A DNA stretch of 64,000 nt from positions 324,413-388,412 of the forward strand of contig NZ_JBHTBW010000006.1 of NCBI RefSeq assembly GCF_042665195.1, read 5' to 3'. A program made the position numbers and the translations under genes. Origin of the DNA: Laceyella putida. GTDB lineage: Bacteria; Bacillota; Bacilli; Thermoactinomycetales; Thermoactinomycetaceae. This document shows positions 1 to 8,073 of the stretch, piece by piece; within the stretch, counting starts at the first letter, position 1, and each line of letters begins with the position of its first letter. The notes under the pieces are model-generated. The model was not told where the DNA came from. It saw only the letters and a program-made list of their open reading frames with translations, and did no database searches.

Positions 1-776
1 TAGAGCCTGGCACTTCACAAATTACTGAGAAAATCGCCGGTGATGACCATAATCTTTATCTGTTTGAGGGAACAAAATCGGCCAATAATCACGATTTGCA
101 TATCACCTCTACCCATTTTGATGAGCCGACGGCGGTCAAATTGGTCGCCAAGGCGCACAAAGTCGTTTCTGTACATGGTGCGGATGGCGATCAACCCATT
201 GTGTACTTGGGTGGGAAAAATGAAGCGCTGAAAGATAAGATCAGTCAATTGTTAAGCGAGAAAAATTTTGTGGTCAAACCGCCTCTCGATGGAATTGCGG
301 GTACGGAAGCGACGAACATCTGTAACTTAAACCGGACGCAAGCAGGTGTTCAATTGGAGTTAACCCGTGCGTTAAGGGATGAACTGGTAAGCAGTACGGA
401 TAGAATGAATGACTTTGCGACGGCGGTGAGAAATGCCATTTCCGCCGTGCCGGCCAATTCGGGCAGGGTGTTTGATTTTGATGCAGATTCATTTACTTCT
501 TCCACCTATTTGAATGGCGGAAAAGTATTTTATGTGGACTCGTCAGACTATATCTTGGGAATACAAAATCCGAATAACACCAGTGACACGATTACCGTTC
601 GCTTTAATATCTATGATCAGAATAACAAACTCGTTCTCTCAAAGACCAAGACGAGCCAGTTTCGCGAAGGTTATTTTAAACATGTTTTTACAGGGTTGCC
701 CACGGGATATTACAAGATCGAAATGGTGAATCTGTATAAGCAATCTGCCTATATCCATGCCGGTCTGCACTATTGA
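1..776 (+). CDS. poly-gamma-glutamate hydrolase family protein, 5' end cut off by window
   Basis: The frame is open from base 3, so the start lies outside the window. The visible part aligns by eye with the complete copy at 15222-15830: STHFDEPTA versus STRFDEPLA, a VHGA/LHGA step, KNFVVKPP versus RGFVAADPP, and GVQLELTRALR versus GVQLELTTALR. The window opens just after the position of the HGGGIE motif in that copy, so about 45 residues are missing. This family (PghP/YjqB type, PF05908) consists of zinc-dependent hydrolases that cleave gamma-glutamyl bonds of poly-gamma-glutamate. After the core this copy carries an extra C-terminal segment of about 85 residues, rich in D/S/Y/N and probably beta, which the second copy lacks. 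It may be a binding or surface domain; that is inference. Secretion cannot be judged without the N-terminus. Confidence 0.82.
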   Translation, partial: EPGTSQITEKIAGDDHNLYLFEGTKSANNHDLHITSTHFDEPTAVKLVAKAHKVVSVHGADGDQPIVYLGGKNEALKDKISQLLSEKNFVVKPPLDGIAGTEATNICNLNRTQAGVQLELTRALRDELVSSTDRMNDFATAVRNAISAVPANSGRVFDFDADSFTSSTYLNGGKVFYVDSSDYILGIQNPNNTSDTITVRFNIYDQNNKLVLSKTKTSQFREGYFKHVFTGLPTGYYKIEMVNLYKQSAYIHAGLHY

Positions 777-787
777 GTCCGATACAG

Positions 788-827
788 ATGCCGTTCCTCA
801 TCATCAATGGGGACGGCATTTTCTTTT
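788..827 (+). terminator. intrinsic terminator after PGA hydrolase
   Basis: Nine to ten base-pair stem (788-796 with 810-819; core ATGCCGT/ACGGCAT) followed by TTTTCTTTT. It lies 11 bp after the stop codon. Confidence 0.8.
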
Positions 828-1127
828 GGCTCATTCCACTTGTAACAATATTAAGAATGGATATGAAATGCATAAATGATTCGTTTGTTGCCTATTAAGA
901 TCGTTCTTTTCTTGTCTTACGTGTTGTCAGAGGAGATATTCAATGATGTTTTATATAGTCAATATTGTTATTTAAATAATATTATTTTAATTTGGTCTAC
1001 TATTTAAATATAATGTAGTTAGAATTATTTACTCTATACTGACTGAGGGGTCTAATGTGTCTGGTTTTAATTAGCAGAGGTTCGAAATGTAAATAATTCG
1101 CAAAAGAGTTTGGAAAGGGTGACAACA
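828..1127 (+). other. AT-rich intergenic region upstream of the M6 protease
   Basis: No coding sequence seen. The stretch 955-1025 is very AT-rich, with two similar ATTTAAATA blocks and a TATAAT at 1009-1014 that could be a -10 element, but no convincing -35 is visible. It probably holds the promoter and control sites of the M6 protease gene. Confidence 0.4.
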
Positions 1128-3344
1128 GTGAAATTGAGCAAAACGATGGTAGGCATGCTATCTTCCGCCCTTGTCATCAGTGGTTTTGCGAGCGCGCCGA
1201 TGGTCTTGGCCAAACCGACCACCCCAGGTCAACATGAGAAGCATATCGATTGGGCAAGCGTCGATGTGGAGCGATTGTCCAAAGCATTGGTAGAACAAGG
1301 TATTGTGAGCAAACGGGCTAGCGAGCAAGAGTTGGAAAAAGCGGTAGAATCTTATGTGGAAGAGAACAGCATCGAAGGCGGCATTGACACGTCCACCTCT
1401 TTCGGTAAAAAAGCGCAACGGGGTCTGGAACGCGTCCAGAGCCGCCAAGCGAAAAAAGCGAATGAAAGTGCATCCGCCACCTTTGGCAAATCGGCTCATA
1501 AAGATAACATTGTCTTGGCTTTGGTTGAATTCCCCGATTATAGCCATAACCGCATGAAGGAAGAACCAGGCTACCTATATACGAAGGACTTCAATCCAAG
1601 CCACTACCAAAACATGCTGTTTAACCAAAAGGGATACACCACACCGGAAGGATTGAAACTGACAACCATGGCCCAATATTATTTGCAGCAATCGGGCGGC
1701 ACTTGGACGGTTGACGGCGTGGTTACCCCTTGGTTCCAATCAGAGCGCACCGCGAAAGAGAATGATGCGGATCCGCGCGGATTGGTTGTGGAAACATTAA
1801 GCCAAGTGGGGGAAGCGATCAAAGGGAAGGAAGCGCAATATGACCAACGCGATCCCTATGACATTGACCAGGACGGCAAAGTGATGGAAGCGGATGGCAT
1901 GTTGGACAACCTCATGCTGGTCCACGCCGGTGTGGGTGAAGAGGCGGGTGGCGGAGAGCTGGGCGAAGATGCGATCTGGTCCCATCGCTGGACGCTGAGA
2001 CAACCAACCGCCATCCCAGGCACTTCTCTCAAGGCCTATGATTACATGATTCAACCGGAAGACGGCGCGGTCGGCGTGTTTGCGCACGAATATGGCCACA
2101 ACTTGGGATTGCCTGATTTGTATGACACCACCAATACCGGACTGGGCTCCCCTGTGGGCACATGGTCCCTGATGTCCGGCGGCTCTTGGAACGGGAAAGT
2201 GTCCGGAACGGAACCGGTCGGATTTGATCCATGGTCCAAACTGTACTTACAAGCCACTTATGGCGGGAAATGGATCGCCGCTAATGAAATCGACCACAAC
2301 CAACTCAGTGATGACTTGGTGGTCAAGGTAAATGAAGCAGTTAGCTTAAAACCGGAAAACAAAGTGGTGAAAGTGAATTTGCCAGACGTGGAGAAAAAGC
2401 CGCCAACCCAACCAGTGGGCGGGAAATTCGCTTATTTCTCCGACATGGGAGACAACCTCAATACCAGCATGGTTTCCAAAGAGATCGATTTGACCGGTGC
2501 GCAAGCGGTCAAGCTTCGCTTCGACTCCTGGAGACAAATCGAGACCGGTTATGATTACCTGTATGTGAATGTGATTGATGTGGCCACCAACCAAAAACAA
2601 ACGGTCAAAGCGTTTGATGATGACACCAAAGGCATTTGGGTGAAAGAAGAAATCGACTTGTCGGCTTTCGCCAATAAAAAGATTAAAGTCGAGTTTAACT
2701 ATGTCACGGATGGCGGGTTGGCGATGGAAGGCTTCTACGCTGACAATATCGCGGTGGAGGCCGATGGCAAAACCGTCTTCGCCGATGATGCGGAAGCCGA
2801 CCTGCAATTCTCCTTGTCCGGCTTCAGCCATTTCGACGGCAAGGGCAAGTTGTACCCAAATTATTACCTGATTGAGTGGCGCACGCACCATGGCGTGGAC
2901 AAAGGGCTCGCGAATCTGCGCCGCGGCAGCAGCTTCATCACCAGTGACCCGGGCATGCTCGTATGGTACGTGGATGGCCGCTACCTCGATAACAACACCA
3001 GCGCCCATGTGGGTTATGGGATGGTTGGGGTGGTGGATGCCCATCAACGTGTCCATTACTGGAACAACGACCTGAGCAAACCGGCGAGCGACCGTTACCA
3101 ACTGGTGGACGCCGCGTTTGGCTTTAAGAAAACGTCCGCCATTCACATTGACCAATACGCCACCTTTGGATCCATGCACTATAAGGGATTGCCGGGGGTA
3201 TCCACTTTCTACGACGGCAATGATTACACGCTCAAAGGAGCACCTGAGGTAGGGAAGATCCTGCCGAAATACGGTTTGCAATTCAAGCTGAAGAAAGTGT
3301 TGAAAGACGGGAAGTCTGCGCTCATCAAGCTTTCCAAGCAATAA
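1128..3344 (+). CDS. secreted M6 family metalloprotease (immune inhibitor A type)
   Basis: Secreted zinc endopeptidase of the immune inhibitor A family, 738 aa from the GTG at 1128, chosen because AAAGGG sits 8 nt upstream; an in-frame TTG at 1110 is less likely. The first ~28 residues form a signal peptide (MKLSKT, hydrophobic core, APMVLA). A propeptide follows to about residue 130. The catalytic motif HEYGHNLGLPD has its first zinc histidine at residue 320, with a downstream Met-turn-like WSLMSGGSW. Residues ~440-560 look like a beta-sandwich module (YFSDMGDNLNTSM...), as in other M6 enzymes, which cleave host or environmental proteins and usually need calcium. It is monocistronic, ending at a strong terminator. 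The V8-like protease follows, so the locus exports proteolytic activity. Confidence 0.93.
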   Translation: MKLSKTMVGMLSSALVISGFASAPMVLAKPTTPGQHEKHIDWASVDVERLSKALVEQGIVSKRASEQELEKAVESYVEENSIEGGIDTSTSFGKKAQRGLERVQSRQAKKANESASATFGKSAHKDNIVLALVEFPDYSHNRMKEEPGYLYTKDFNPSHYQNMLFNQKGYTTPEGLKLTTMAQYYLQQSGGTWTVDGVVTPWFQSERTAKENDADPRGLVVETLSQVGEAIKGKEAQYDQRDPYDIDQDGKVMEADGMLDNLMLVHAGVGEEAGGGELGEDAIWSHRWTLRQPTAIPGTSLKAYDYMIQPEDGAVGVFAHEYGHNLGLPDLYDTTNTGLGSPVGTWSLMSGGSWNGKVSGTEPVGFDPWSKLYLQATYGGKWIAANEIDHNQLSDDLVVKVNEAVSLKPENKVVKVNLPDVEKKPPTQPVGGKFAYFSDMGDNLNTSMVSKEIDLTGAQAVKLRFDSWRQIETGYDYLYVNVIDVATNQKQTVKAFDDDTKGIWVKEEIDLSAFANKKIKVEFNYVTDGGLAMEGFYADNIAVEADGKTVFADDAEADLQFSLSGFSHFDGKGKLYPNYYLIEWRTHHGVDKGLANLRRGSSFITSDPGMLVWYVDGRYLDNNTSAHVGYGMVGVVDAHQRVHYWNNDLSKPASDRYQLVDAAFGFKKTSAIHIDQYATFGSMHYKGLPGVSTFYDGNDYTLKGAPEVGKILPKYGLQFKLKKVLKDGKSALIKLSKQ

Positions 3345-3356
3345 GGCGTCACATGA

Positions 3357-3388
3357 AGCCCCGCCCATCGCCAAGCGGGGCTTTTTAT
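3357..3388 (+). terminator. strong intrinsic terminator of M6 protease gene
   Basis: Perfect 8-bp stem AGCCCCGC/GCGGGGCT (3357-3364 with 3375-3382) followed by TTTTTAT. Confidence 0.9.
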
Positions 3389-3411
3389 ATTGGGCGATAC
3401 TAACTGTCCAT

Positions 3412-3450
3412 AAGCCGTCCGATCAGCAAGATACGGACGGCTTTTCCTTT
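3412..3450 (+). terminator. second, tandem terminator
   Basis: Ten base-pair stem AAGCCGTCCG/CGGACGGCTT (3412-3421 with 3434-3443) then a T-rich run. It lies about 25 bp after the first terminator and insulates the next gene. Confidence 0.8.
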
Positions 3451-3593
3451 TCCGTATGACTTTTGCGGGGAGGCGCTGTTGGAATCGGTTGTTTCGTCGA
3501 CAAAACTTCCCATAAAAAGCGGATTGCCTTTAAATGTTTGAAAATTTATAATTGAGTTGTAATTATTGCATATTTTTCCAAGAGGTGTTGTCC

Positions 3594-4574
3594 ATGTCCA
3601 AGAAAAAAGGAATTCGTTTCACTTTGTTGAGTCTTGCAATGGTTGTAGCGTTGGTTACCATGGTTTCCGCCCACCCCGCTTCAGCCGCATGGAGCGATAA
3701 AGAAGAAGTGGCTGATCCCCATCAATCCGTGTCCAGAAGTGGACAAGCCGTGATTATGCGGGATCATGCCTTTGATGATGTGGTTAAGACCAAAGATGGG
3801 GCATATGCCAAGGGGGCCAAAGGGACGGGGATGGCCCGGCCCGAACAGGCGGCACCTTCTGGGCCCGTGTCGGTTAAGGATATGGGATACAAGGAGCGGG
3901 AATCGATCATCGGGCGGGATGACCGGACCCAGGTGACGAATACTGGGGAGTACCCTTATCGTGCGATTGTCTATATTGAGTTTGAAGTGGATGGCAATCG
4001 GGCATCTTGCTCCGGCTTTCTCATCGATCCGGATACGGTGGCCACGGCGGGGCATTGCGTCTATGATCCCGAGCGGAAGCGGTGGGCCGAAAAGGTGAAG
4101 GTATACCCAGGCCGAAATGGTTCCGATGCCCCTTATGGTTATGCGGAAGAGGTGGACCTTTACACCGTTGACGGCTGGAAGAATCAAGGCGATGAGAACT
4201 TTGATTATGGAGCGATCAAGTTGAATCGGGAGATAGGGAATGAAGTGGGTTGGTTTGGATATCGCTGGCAATCCAACACATTGGTGGGAACGAAAGAGAA
4301 TATCAGCGGCTATCCGGGGGATAAGCCAACAGGGACGCAATGGCAGCACAGCGATGAGATACGCCAAGAAACCGCAACCAAACTTTTCTACGCCAATGAC
4401 ACGTATGGTGGACAGAGCGGTTCACCCGTGTATAACGGGACCGATTTTCCTGACTGTGGCATCTGTGCGATCGCGATTCATGCCTATGGTACCGGATGGG
4501 ATCGCCCATATAACAGCGGGACACGGATGAACGAATCCATCTTCAATAATCTGACCAACTGGAAAAATCAATAA
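3594..4574 (+). CDS. secreted V8-like (glutamyl-endopeptidase type) serine protease
   Basis: Trypsin-fold secreted serine protease, 326 aa. The start is the ATG at 3594, preceded by AGAGGTG; the frame extends further upstream without a ribosome site. A signal peptide spans about residues 1-31 (SAHPASA cleavage region), then a propeptide of about 90 residues. The catalytic triad is visible: His154 in TAGHC, Asp204 in NFDYGAIKL and Ser275 in GGQSGSPV. The GQSGSP form is characteristic of the glutamyl endopeptidase/V8 group (S1B), which cleaves after Glu or Asp; that specificity is inferred. Cysteines in TAGHC and CSG suggest one disulfide. Single gene between terminators. Likely part of extracellular protein scavenging with the upstream M6 protease. 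Confidence 0.92.
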   Translation: MSKKKGIRFTLLSLAMVVALVTMVSAHPASAAWSDKEEVADPHQSVSRSGQAVIMRDHAFDDVVKTKDGAYAKGAKGTGMARPEQAAPSGPVSVKDMGYKERESIIGRDDRTQVTNTGEYPYRAIVYIEFEVDGNRASCSGFLIDPDTVATAGHCVYDPERKRWAEKVKVYPGRNGSDAPYGYAEEVDLYTVDGWKNQGDENFDYGAIKLNREIGNEVGWFGYRWQSNTLVGTKENISGYPGDKPTGTQWQHSDEIRQETATKLFYANDTYGGQSGSPVYNGTDFPDCGICAIAIHAYGTGWDRPYNSGTRMNESIFNNLTNWKNQ

Positions 4575-4587
4575 ACGGGAATGCGAG

Positions 4588-4610
4588 AGAGGCCATGGCG
4601 CCTCTTTTTT
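4588..4610 (+). terminator. intrinsic terminator of V8-like protease gene
   Basis: Stem AGAGGC/GCCTCT (4588-4593 with 4600-4605) closing a 6-nt loop, then TTTTTT. Confidence 0.8.
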
Positions 4611-4755
4611 GGTTCTGTTGGATAAGTGAACAGGGGGATGGCGAGAACGGGAGGATTAACTTCAAGAATAAAAGGTTATAGTTCGAAAGGTTAATTAATT
4701 ATTGTTAAAATAGATTCATATTACAGCGCTTAGTTTGGCAAAAGGAGAAAGAGAC

Positions 4756-5289
4756 ATGAGAGCATTAGTGATCGTAGCCCATCCTCATTTGGAAAAATCA
4801 AGAGTGAACCGCCGTTGGGTGAATGAGCTGAGAAAACAGAACCCGCGCTGGGTAACTGTGCATGAACTATATAAAGAATATCCTGATTTCCGGATTGATG
4901 TTGAGCGCGAACAAGCCTTGCTGACGGCGCATGACCGCATTGTCTTGCAGTTTCCGATTCAATGGTACAGTACGCCCGCGTTGCTTAAACAGTGGCAAGA
5001 CGATGTGTTGACTTACGGGTGGGCCTATGGATCAAACGGGAACAAGTTACATGGGAAAGAGTTGATCATCGCCTTTTCGGCGGGGGGAGGGGCGGATACC
5101 TATCAAGCCGGCGGATTCAACCAATTTACCATTGATGAGTTTTTGCGCCCATTGCAACAAGTGGCCAATCTGACTGGAATGAAGTTGCTACCGTATTTCC
5201 GCTTTTATGGTGCGTTTCAGGTTAGTGAGGAGCAGTTGGAATTAAGCGCCAAATATTATGTGCAATACATATTCCATCAAAACAGTTGA
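4756..5289 (+). CDS. NAD(P)H-dependent quinone oxidoreductase (flavodoxin-like, KefF/MdaB type)
   Basis: Cytoplasmic flavoprotein, 177 aa from the ATG at 4756 with AAAGGAG 8 nt upstream. N-terminal VIVAHPHLEKSRVNRRW is the FMN-phosphate loop of the PF02525 flavodoxin-like family. FPIQWYSTPALLKQW (about residues 67-81) and SAGGGADTYQAGG are the other flavin-contacting segments. Members reduce quinones or nitro-compounds by two electrons using NAD(P)H, and some are KefF-type partners of potassium channels; no channel gene is next door. Monocistronic, ending at a long hairpin terminator. A second, unrelated flavodoxin-type reductase lies in the efflux operon at 41921. Confidence 0.88.
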   Translation: MRALVIVAHPHLEKSRVNRRWVNELRKQNPRWVTVHELYKEYPDFRIDVEREQALLTAHDRIVLQFPIQWYSTPALLKQWQDDVLTYGWAYGSNGNKLHGKELIIAFSAGGGADTYQAGGFNQFTIDEFLRPLQQVANLTGMKLLPYFRFYGAFQVSEEQLELSAKYYVQYIFHQNS

Positions 5290-5313
5290 TATAGAAGAGA
5301 GTGGATGGCGCCG

Positions 5314-5370
5314 AAAGACGCCTCTGGCAGGGTGGGTGATATGCTAACCCCGGCAGGGGCGTCTTTTCGC
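5314..5370 (+). terminator. terminator of the quinone reductase gene
   Basis: AAAGACGCC (5314-5322) pairs with GGCGTCTTT (5358-5366), enclosing a second GC-rich inner helix (CTGCC/GGCAG area); a short T run follows. Confidence 0.75.
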
Positions 5371-5404
5371 TTGAAAAAGGGATGGTGACAATTGATAATC
5401 GCTG

Positions 5405-5791
5405 TTAAAAATGGATTTCCACCCCGAGGCTGTGGGTAAACAAGTCAGCTGTCGTCAAAACCAAACTGCCCAGCAGGAGCGAAGGGAATGGATCCATGTC
5501 GAATCCTTCGATAAAAGCGGAGATGCCTCCGAGCATAAACAGGTTGATGAAGAAGACCGAGAGGTTAAATACCCAAAAGAAAGTGGCCCATTTTACCCGA
5601 ATGGAACGGTCTTCGATAAAAAAGGGAAGGAAGATGAGCACGGTAAACCCACCAAGAATATAACCAACCAAGCGGATGGCCGCCACAGCGAGTGCGGTGC
5701 CCAAGCCGGCCACTTCAATGCCTTGCGTCCACAATCCGAGCAAGAAGATGACGAGCGTGCTGAAAAGCAACTGATAGATCGCTTTGGTCAA
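5405..5791 (-). CDS. small four-helix membrane protein, phage-holin-superfamily-IV-like (YvlD type)
   Basis: About 128 aa with four predicted membrane helices. The pattern GIEVAGLGTALAVAAIR near residues 24-40 and, in the second half, FINLFMLGGISAFIEGF then LLLGSLVLT resembles PF04020, four-TM proteins widespread in Firmicutes as housekeeping membrane proteins, not phage lysis proteins. The start is uncertain: in-frame TTG at 5791 lacks a good ribosome site, while GGAGGGTG further upstream faces an ATG in another frame. Dropping one T from the TTT of that region would join them as ATG-ATT-ATC, so either a sequencing indel, a real frameshift or a rare start is possible. Exact role unknown. Confidence 0.6.
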   Translation of the reverse strand: MTKAIYQLLFSTLVIFLLGLWTQGIEVAGLGTALAVAAIRLVGYILGGFTVLIFLPFFIEDRSIRVKWATFFWVFNLSVFFINLFMLGGISAFIEGFDMDPFPSLLLGSLVLTTADLFTHSLGVEIHF

Positions 5792-5933
5792 ATCCCAATA
5801 AGCTGTGATAAATCATCACCCTCCCAGAATGAGATGGACACGCTATGAGTACTTTTTCTACACGGGGGAATAAAAATCTTTCTTATCATTTAATTAAGCG
5901 GTTGGCGATTTTATGCCGATATCCATAGGATGA

Positions 5934-5964
5934 TGAAAAAATCCGCCCGAGGTTTCGGACGGAT
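5934..5964 (-). terminator. minus-strand terminator, separated from upstream kinase gene by mobile element
   Basis: ATCCG-CCCGA...TTCGG-CGGAT imperfect stem (5941-5964) followed on the minus strand by TTTTTT. No minus-strand gene lies directly upstream of it except the kinase that ends at 6613; the mobile element at 6112-6506 sits between, so it may be the displaced kinase-operon terminator. Confidence 0.65.
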
Positions 5965-6111
5965 ACAACATACATGAGGAAAGGTTTGCATGTTCCGGAT
6001 TTAATGGATTCAGTTAATGAGACGACAAATGTTTTCCTTAACCGAATGGGTGGTTCCAATTTGTTGGCGCTTGACAAAATTCTTGCGCTTCCCCCTTTTT
6101 GAGTATCCATC

Positions 6112-6300
6112 TTGAGACTCCACACGGCTGAAGCTGTGGGATTCTTGGGTAGTTAGCGCACTCAATCCATTTCTGCTTCGTGCAACTCCCAAGTTCAGGG
6201 CTGTCTCATCAGCCCGTCCCATGCAGTTCTACAACTCATGTTGCATGTACCCACATGGGTGGAACACCTGTTACCGGCGTTCTAGCTCCGTTTCACTCAC
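6112..6300 (-). ncRNA. candidate omega-RNA (reRNA-like) at the right end of the IS608-type element
   Basis: In IS200/IS605 elements the 3' end of tnpB and the right end encode a guide RNA whose guide is the flank beyond the right end. Here the right ~190 nt, although lacking tnpB, still folds: 6144-6154 pairs with 6184-6193 (CTTGGG/CCCAAG plus AGTT/AACT), a GGGCT...AGCCC hairpin lies at 6198-6215, and the end hairpin at 6120-6140. The would-be guide is the reverse complement of 6092-6111. Transcription is not shown, and a promoter was not identified. Confidence 0.35.
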
Positions 6301-6506
6301 TCTCATGATTTTACCCAGTGGGAGAGATTGGTTCGCCACTGGAACCCCATATCATGACGTACAGAGCCAGTGGGATGAGCACCGCTCATGCGTTCGATTG
6401 TACTGAATATTGTTTCTCTTAGCAATCCCATAAAGGGATTACCGAGCAACGCTGTCTTTCATCCCACGATTGAAACCGTGGGCTTTCAGCCAGCCAGCAA
6501 AAATCT
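6112..6506 (-). mobile_element. non-autonomous IS608-type (IS200/IS605 family) element, 395 bp
   Basis: Read on the minus strand, the segment is bounded by TTAC at the left flank (GTAA at 6507-6510 on +) and ends in TCAA (TTGA at 6112-6115 on +). The left-end hairpin CCCACG...CGTGGG (6463-6482) has AAAG directly at its 5' foot. The right-end hairpin (6120-6140) has GAAT directly at its 5' foot. These four features are the cleavage sites and guide tetranucleotides known for IS608 and its single-strand Y1 transposase TnpA. There is no inverted repeat or target duplication, as expected. No tnpA or complete tnpB is present, so it must move in trans. It sits just after the histidine-kinase gene. 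Confidence 0.82.
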
Positions 6507-6612
6507 GTAAAGGTTTCGTATGGAGTTGGGGTGGAGTTGTGATGTGCTTGTCATGAAATCTTCGAAGAACTTGCTGAGTCGCCCACAGACAAAAAATGAA
6601 GCCCACCGTCCT

Positions 6613-8073
6613 TCAATCGGGTCGTGATGAGGCGGGGAAGCGAATGGTAAACAGGACCCCGTCAGCGGTATTGGCGAGCTGGTAGGGAAAACGGTGGACT
6701 TCCAAAATGCGCTTCACAATAAACAAGCCCAATCCACTTCCCCCCGTGCTGCGGTTCCGTGATTTCTCCAACCGCGTGAATGCTTGAAAGAGGCGTTCTA
6801 TCTCCTCTTCATCAATGTGTGCGCCCGTATTGCCCACGCGAAGGCAGATCCCCTCTCCCGTGTCCGTGAGCGAAACCGTGACGGTCGCTTCTTCCGGCGC
6901 GTATTTGATGGCATTATCGATAATGTTGGAGACGGCTTTTTCCAACCACGTGGGATCCGCTCTGACATAGACGGCGGGCTGGATGTCCGTTTGCAAATGG
7001 ATTCGTTTACTGCTGCTAAAGTAATCAAACCGTTTGATCACGCCTTCCACCAGCTCTGACAGGTTCAGGGGTTCCAGCTTTAAGGCGAAATCGACCATTT
7101 CCAACTTGGACAATTCCAAAATCTCGTTTACCAATCCGCGCAACTCTTGCATGATCTCGTAAGAGCGTTGCAAATATTTATCCCTGTCGCGGTAGGCCCC
7201 GATATTGTGAATCATGCCCTCCAACTGGCCCATTACGGCAGTAATCGGCGATTTCAGCTCATGGGAGATGGTCGCGAGGAATTCCCGCCGCTTGGCTTCC
7301 AGTTCCCGCTCCCGTTGGATGTCGTCTTTCAGCTTGGTATTGGCCTTGGTCAGATCGGACATCGTCGCTTCCAGATTGCGGGACAATTCATTGAGGCTTC
7401 GCGACAACTCACCGATTTCGTCTTGGGCTCCTTCTTCGCACTGTTCGCTGAAGTCGAGTTGCGCCATGCGTTTGGCCACTCGATTGATGCGCAAGAGGGG
7501 CTGGGAGATCACCTTAGCGTAAAGCATCGCACCGCCGAGGGAGATAAGCAAGATAATCAAGCCGACATAGGGCATGAACATAAAAATGGCATCAGACGCT
7601 TCATCGATCGGTTGCATGGTTACACTGATGAAGGCGATATAGGTTCCGTCCAGAAAGGTGAGTGGTTTCTGGGCTGTATAGATCCGTTCACCCTTTGTTT
7701 CGTCGGAGTGAAAGCGCTCCTGTGGGGGGGGAGTCAACAGATCGGCAGGCAACTGTTTGAGTTGAATATAGACAGGTGGACGGTAAACCACACTCCCCTG
7801 CACATCGACAATCAGCAATCCCGCGTTATATTGTTCGGCAAAGGTGTCCAACGTCTCTTGCGCCTCGGTGATCGGAATGGAAGCGACCTGGGTCTTCAGT
7901 TCCTTGAAGCCATTTTCCAACCTGTTCGTTTTGTATTGATAGTAATAAGAGGGAAGGAGAAAGTAAAAGAGCAAGAAAATGAGTAAGGTCGAGACAAATA
8001 ATAACAAGCTGGTAATGATAAAAATCTTGCCAGTAATGCCTTGCCTCAGTTTATTCACCAATTTTGTATCCAA
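6613..8073 (-). CDS. two-component sensor histidine kinase, membrane-bound
   Basis: 486 aa from the TTG at 8073, which lies inside the end of the response regulator gene; a GTG at 8058 is an alternative and no start has an ideal ribosome site, suggesting translational coupling. Layout: membrane helix ~17-40, extracellular sensor region ~41-165 (sCache/PAS-like size), second helix ~168-188, HAMP ~189-240, coiled coil, HisKA with phosphoacceptor His271 in ATISHELKSPIT, then a HATPase_c domain (N box NIIDNAIKYAP, G box GGSGLGLFIV). It phosphorylates the OmpR-type partner encoded just upstream (23-bp overlap). The stimulus is unknown. An IS608-type element lies ~100 bp after its stop. Confidence 0.93.
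   Translation of the reverse strand: MDTKLVNKLRQGITGKIFIITSLLLFVSTLLIFLLFYFLLPSYYYQYKTNRLENGFKELKTQVASIPITEAQETLDTFAEQYNAGLLIVDVQGSVVYRPPVYIQLKQLPADLLTPPPQERFHSDETKGERIYTAQKPLTFLDGTYIAFISVTMQPIDEASDAIFMFMPYVGLIILLISLGGAMLYAKVISQPLLRINRVAKRMAQLDFSEQCEEGAQDEIGELSRSLNELSRNLEATMSDLTKANTKLKDDIQRERELEAKRREFLATISHELKSPITAVMGQLEGMIHNIGAYRDRDKYLQRSYEIMQELRGLVNEILELSKLEMVDFALKLEPLNLSELVEGVIKRFDYFSSSKRIHLQTDIQPAVYVRADPTWLEKAVSNIIDNAIKYAPEEATVTVSLTDTGEGICLRVGNTGAHIDEEEIERLFQAFTRLEKSRNRSTGGSGLGLFIVKRILEVHRFPYQLANTADGVLFTIRFPASSRPD

Noticed and set aside
2346..3374. 342-codon open frame on the minus strand over the M6 protease gene
   Set aside because: It lies wholly antisense to a clear M6 protease with signal peptide and HExxH motif, has no ribosome site, and its translation shows no recognisable domain; it is a codon-bias shadow.
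5405..5791. Phage lysis holin
   Set aside because: The superfamily-IV holin label applies to many housekeeping four-helix proteins; no endolysin or other phage gene is nearby.
6010..6222. Minus-strand frame across the IS element end as a TnpB C-terminus
   Set aside because: It crosses the element boundary and lacks the CxxC zinc finger and RDxNAA motif; the element appears to have no tnpB.
7147..7986. 279-codon plus-strand frame over the histidine kinase
   Set aside because: Antisense to HAMP, HisKA and sensor regions with clear kinase motifs; no ribosome site.
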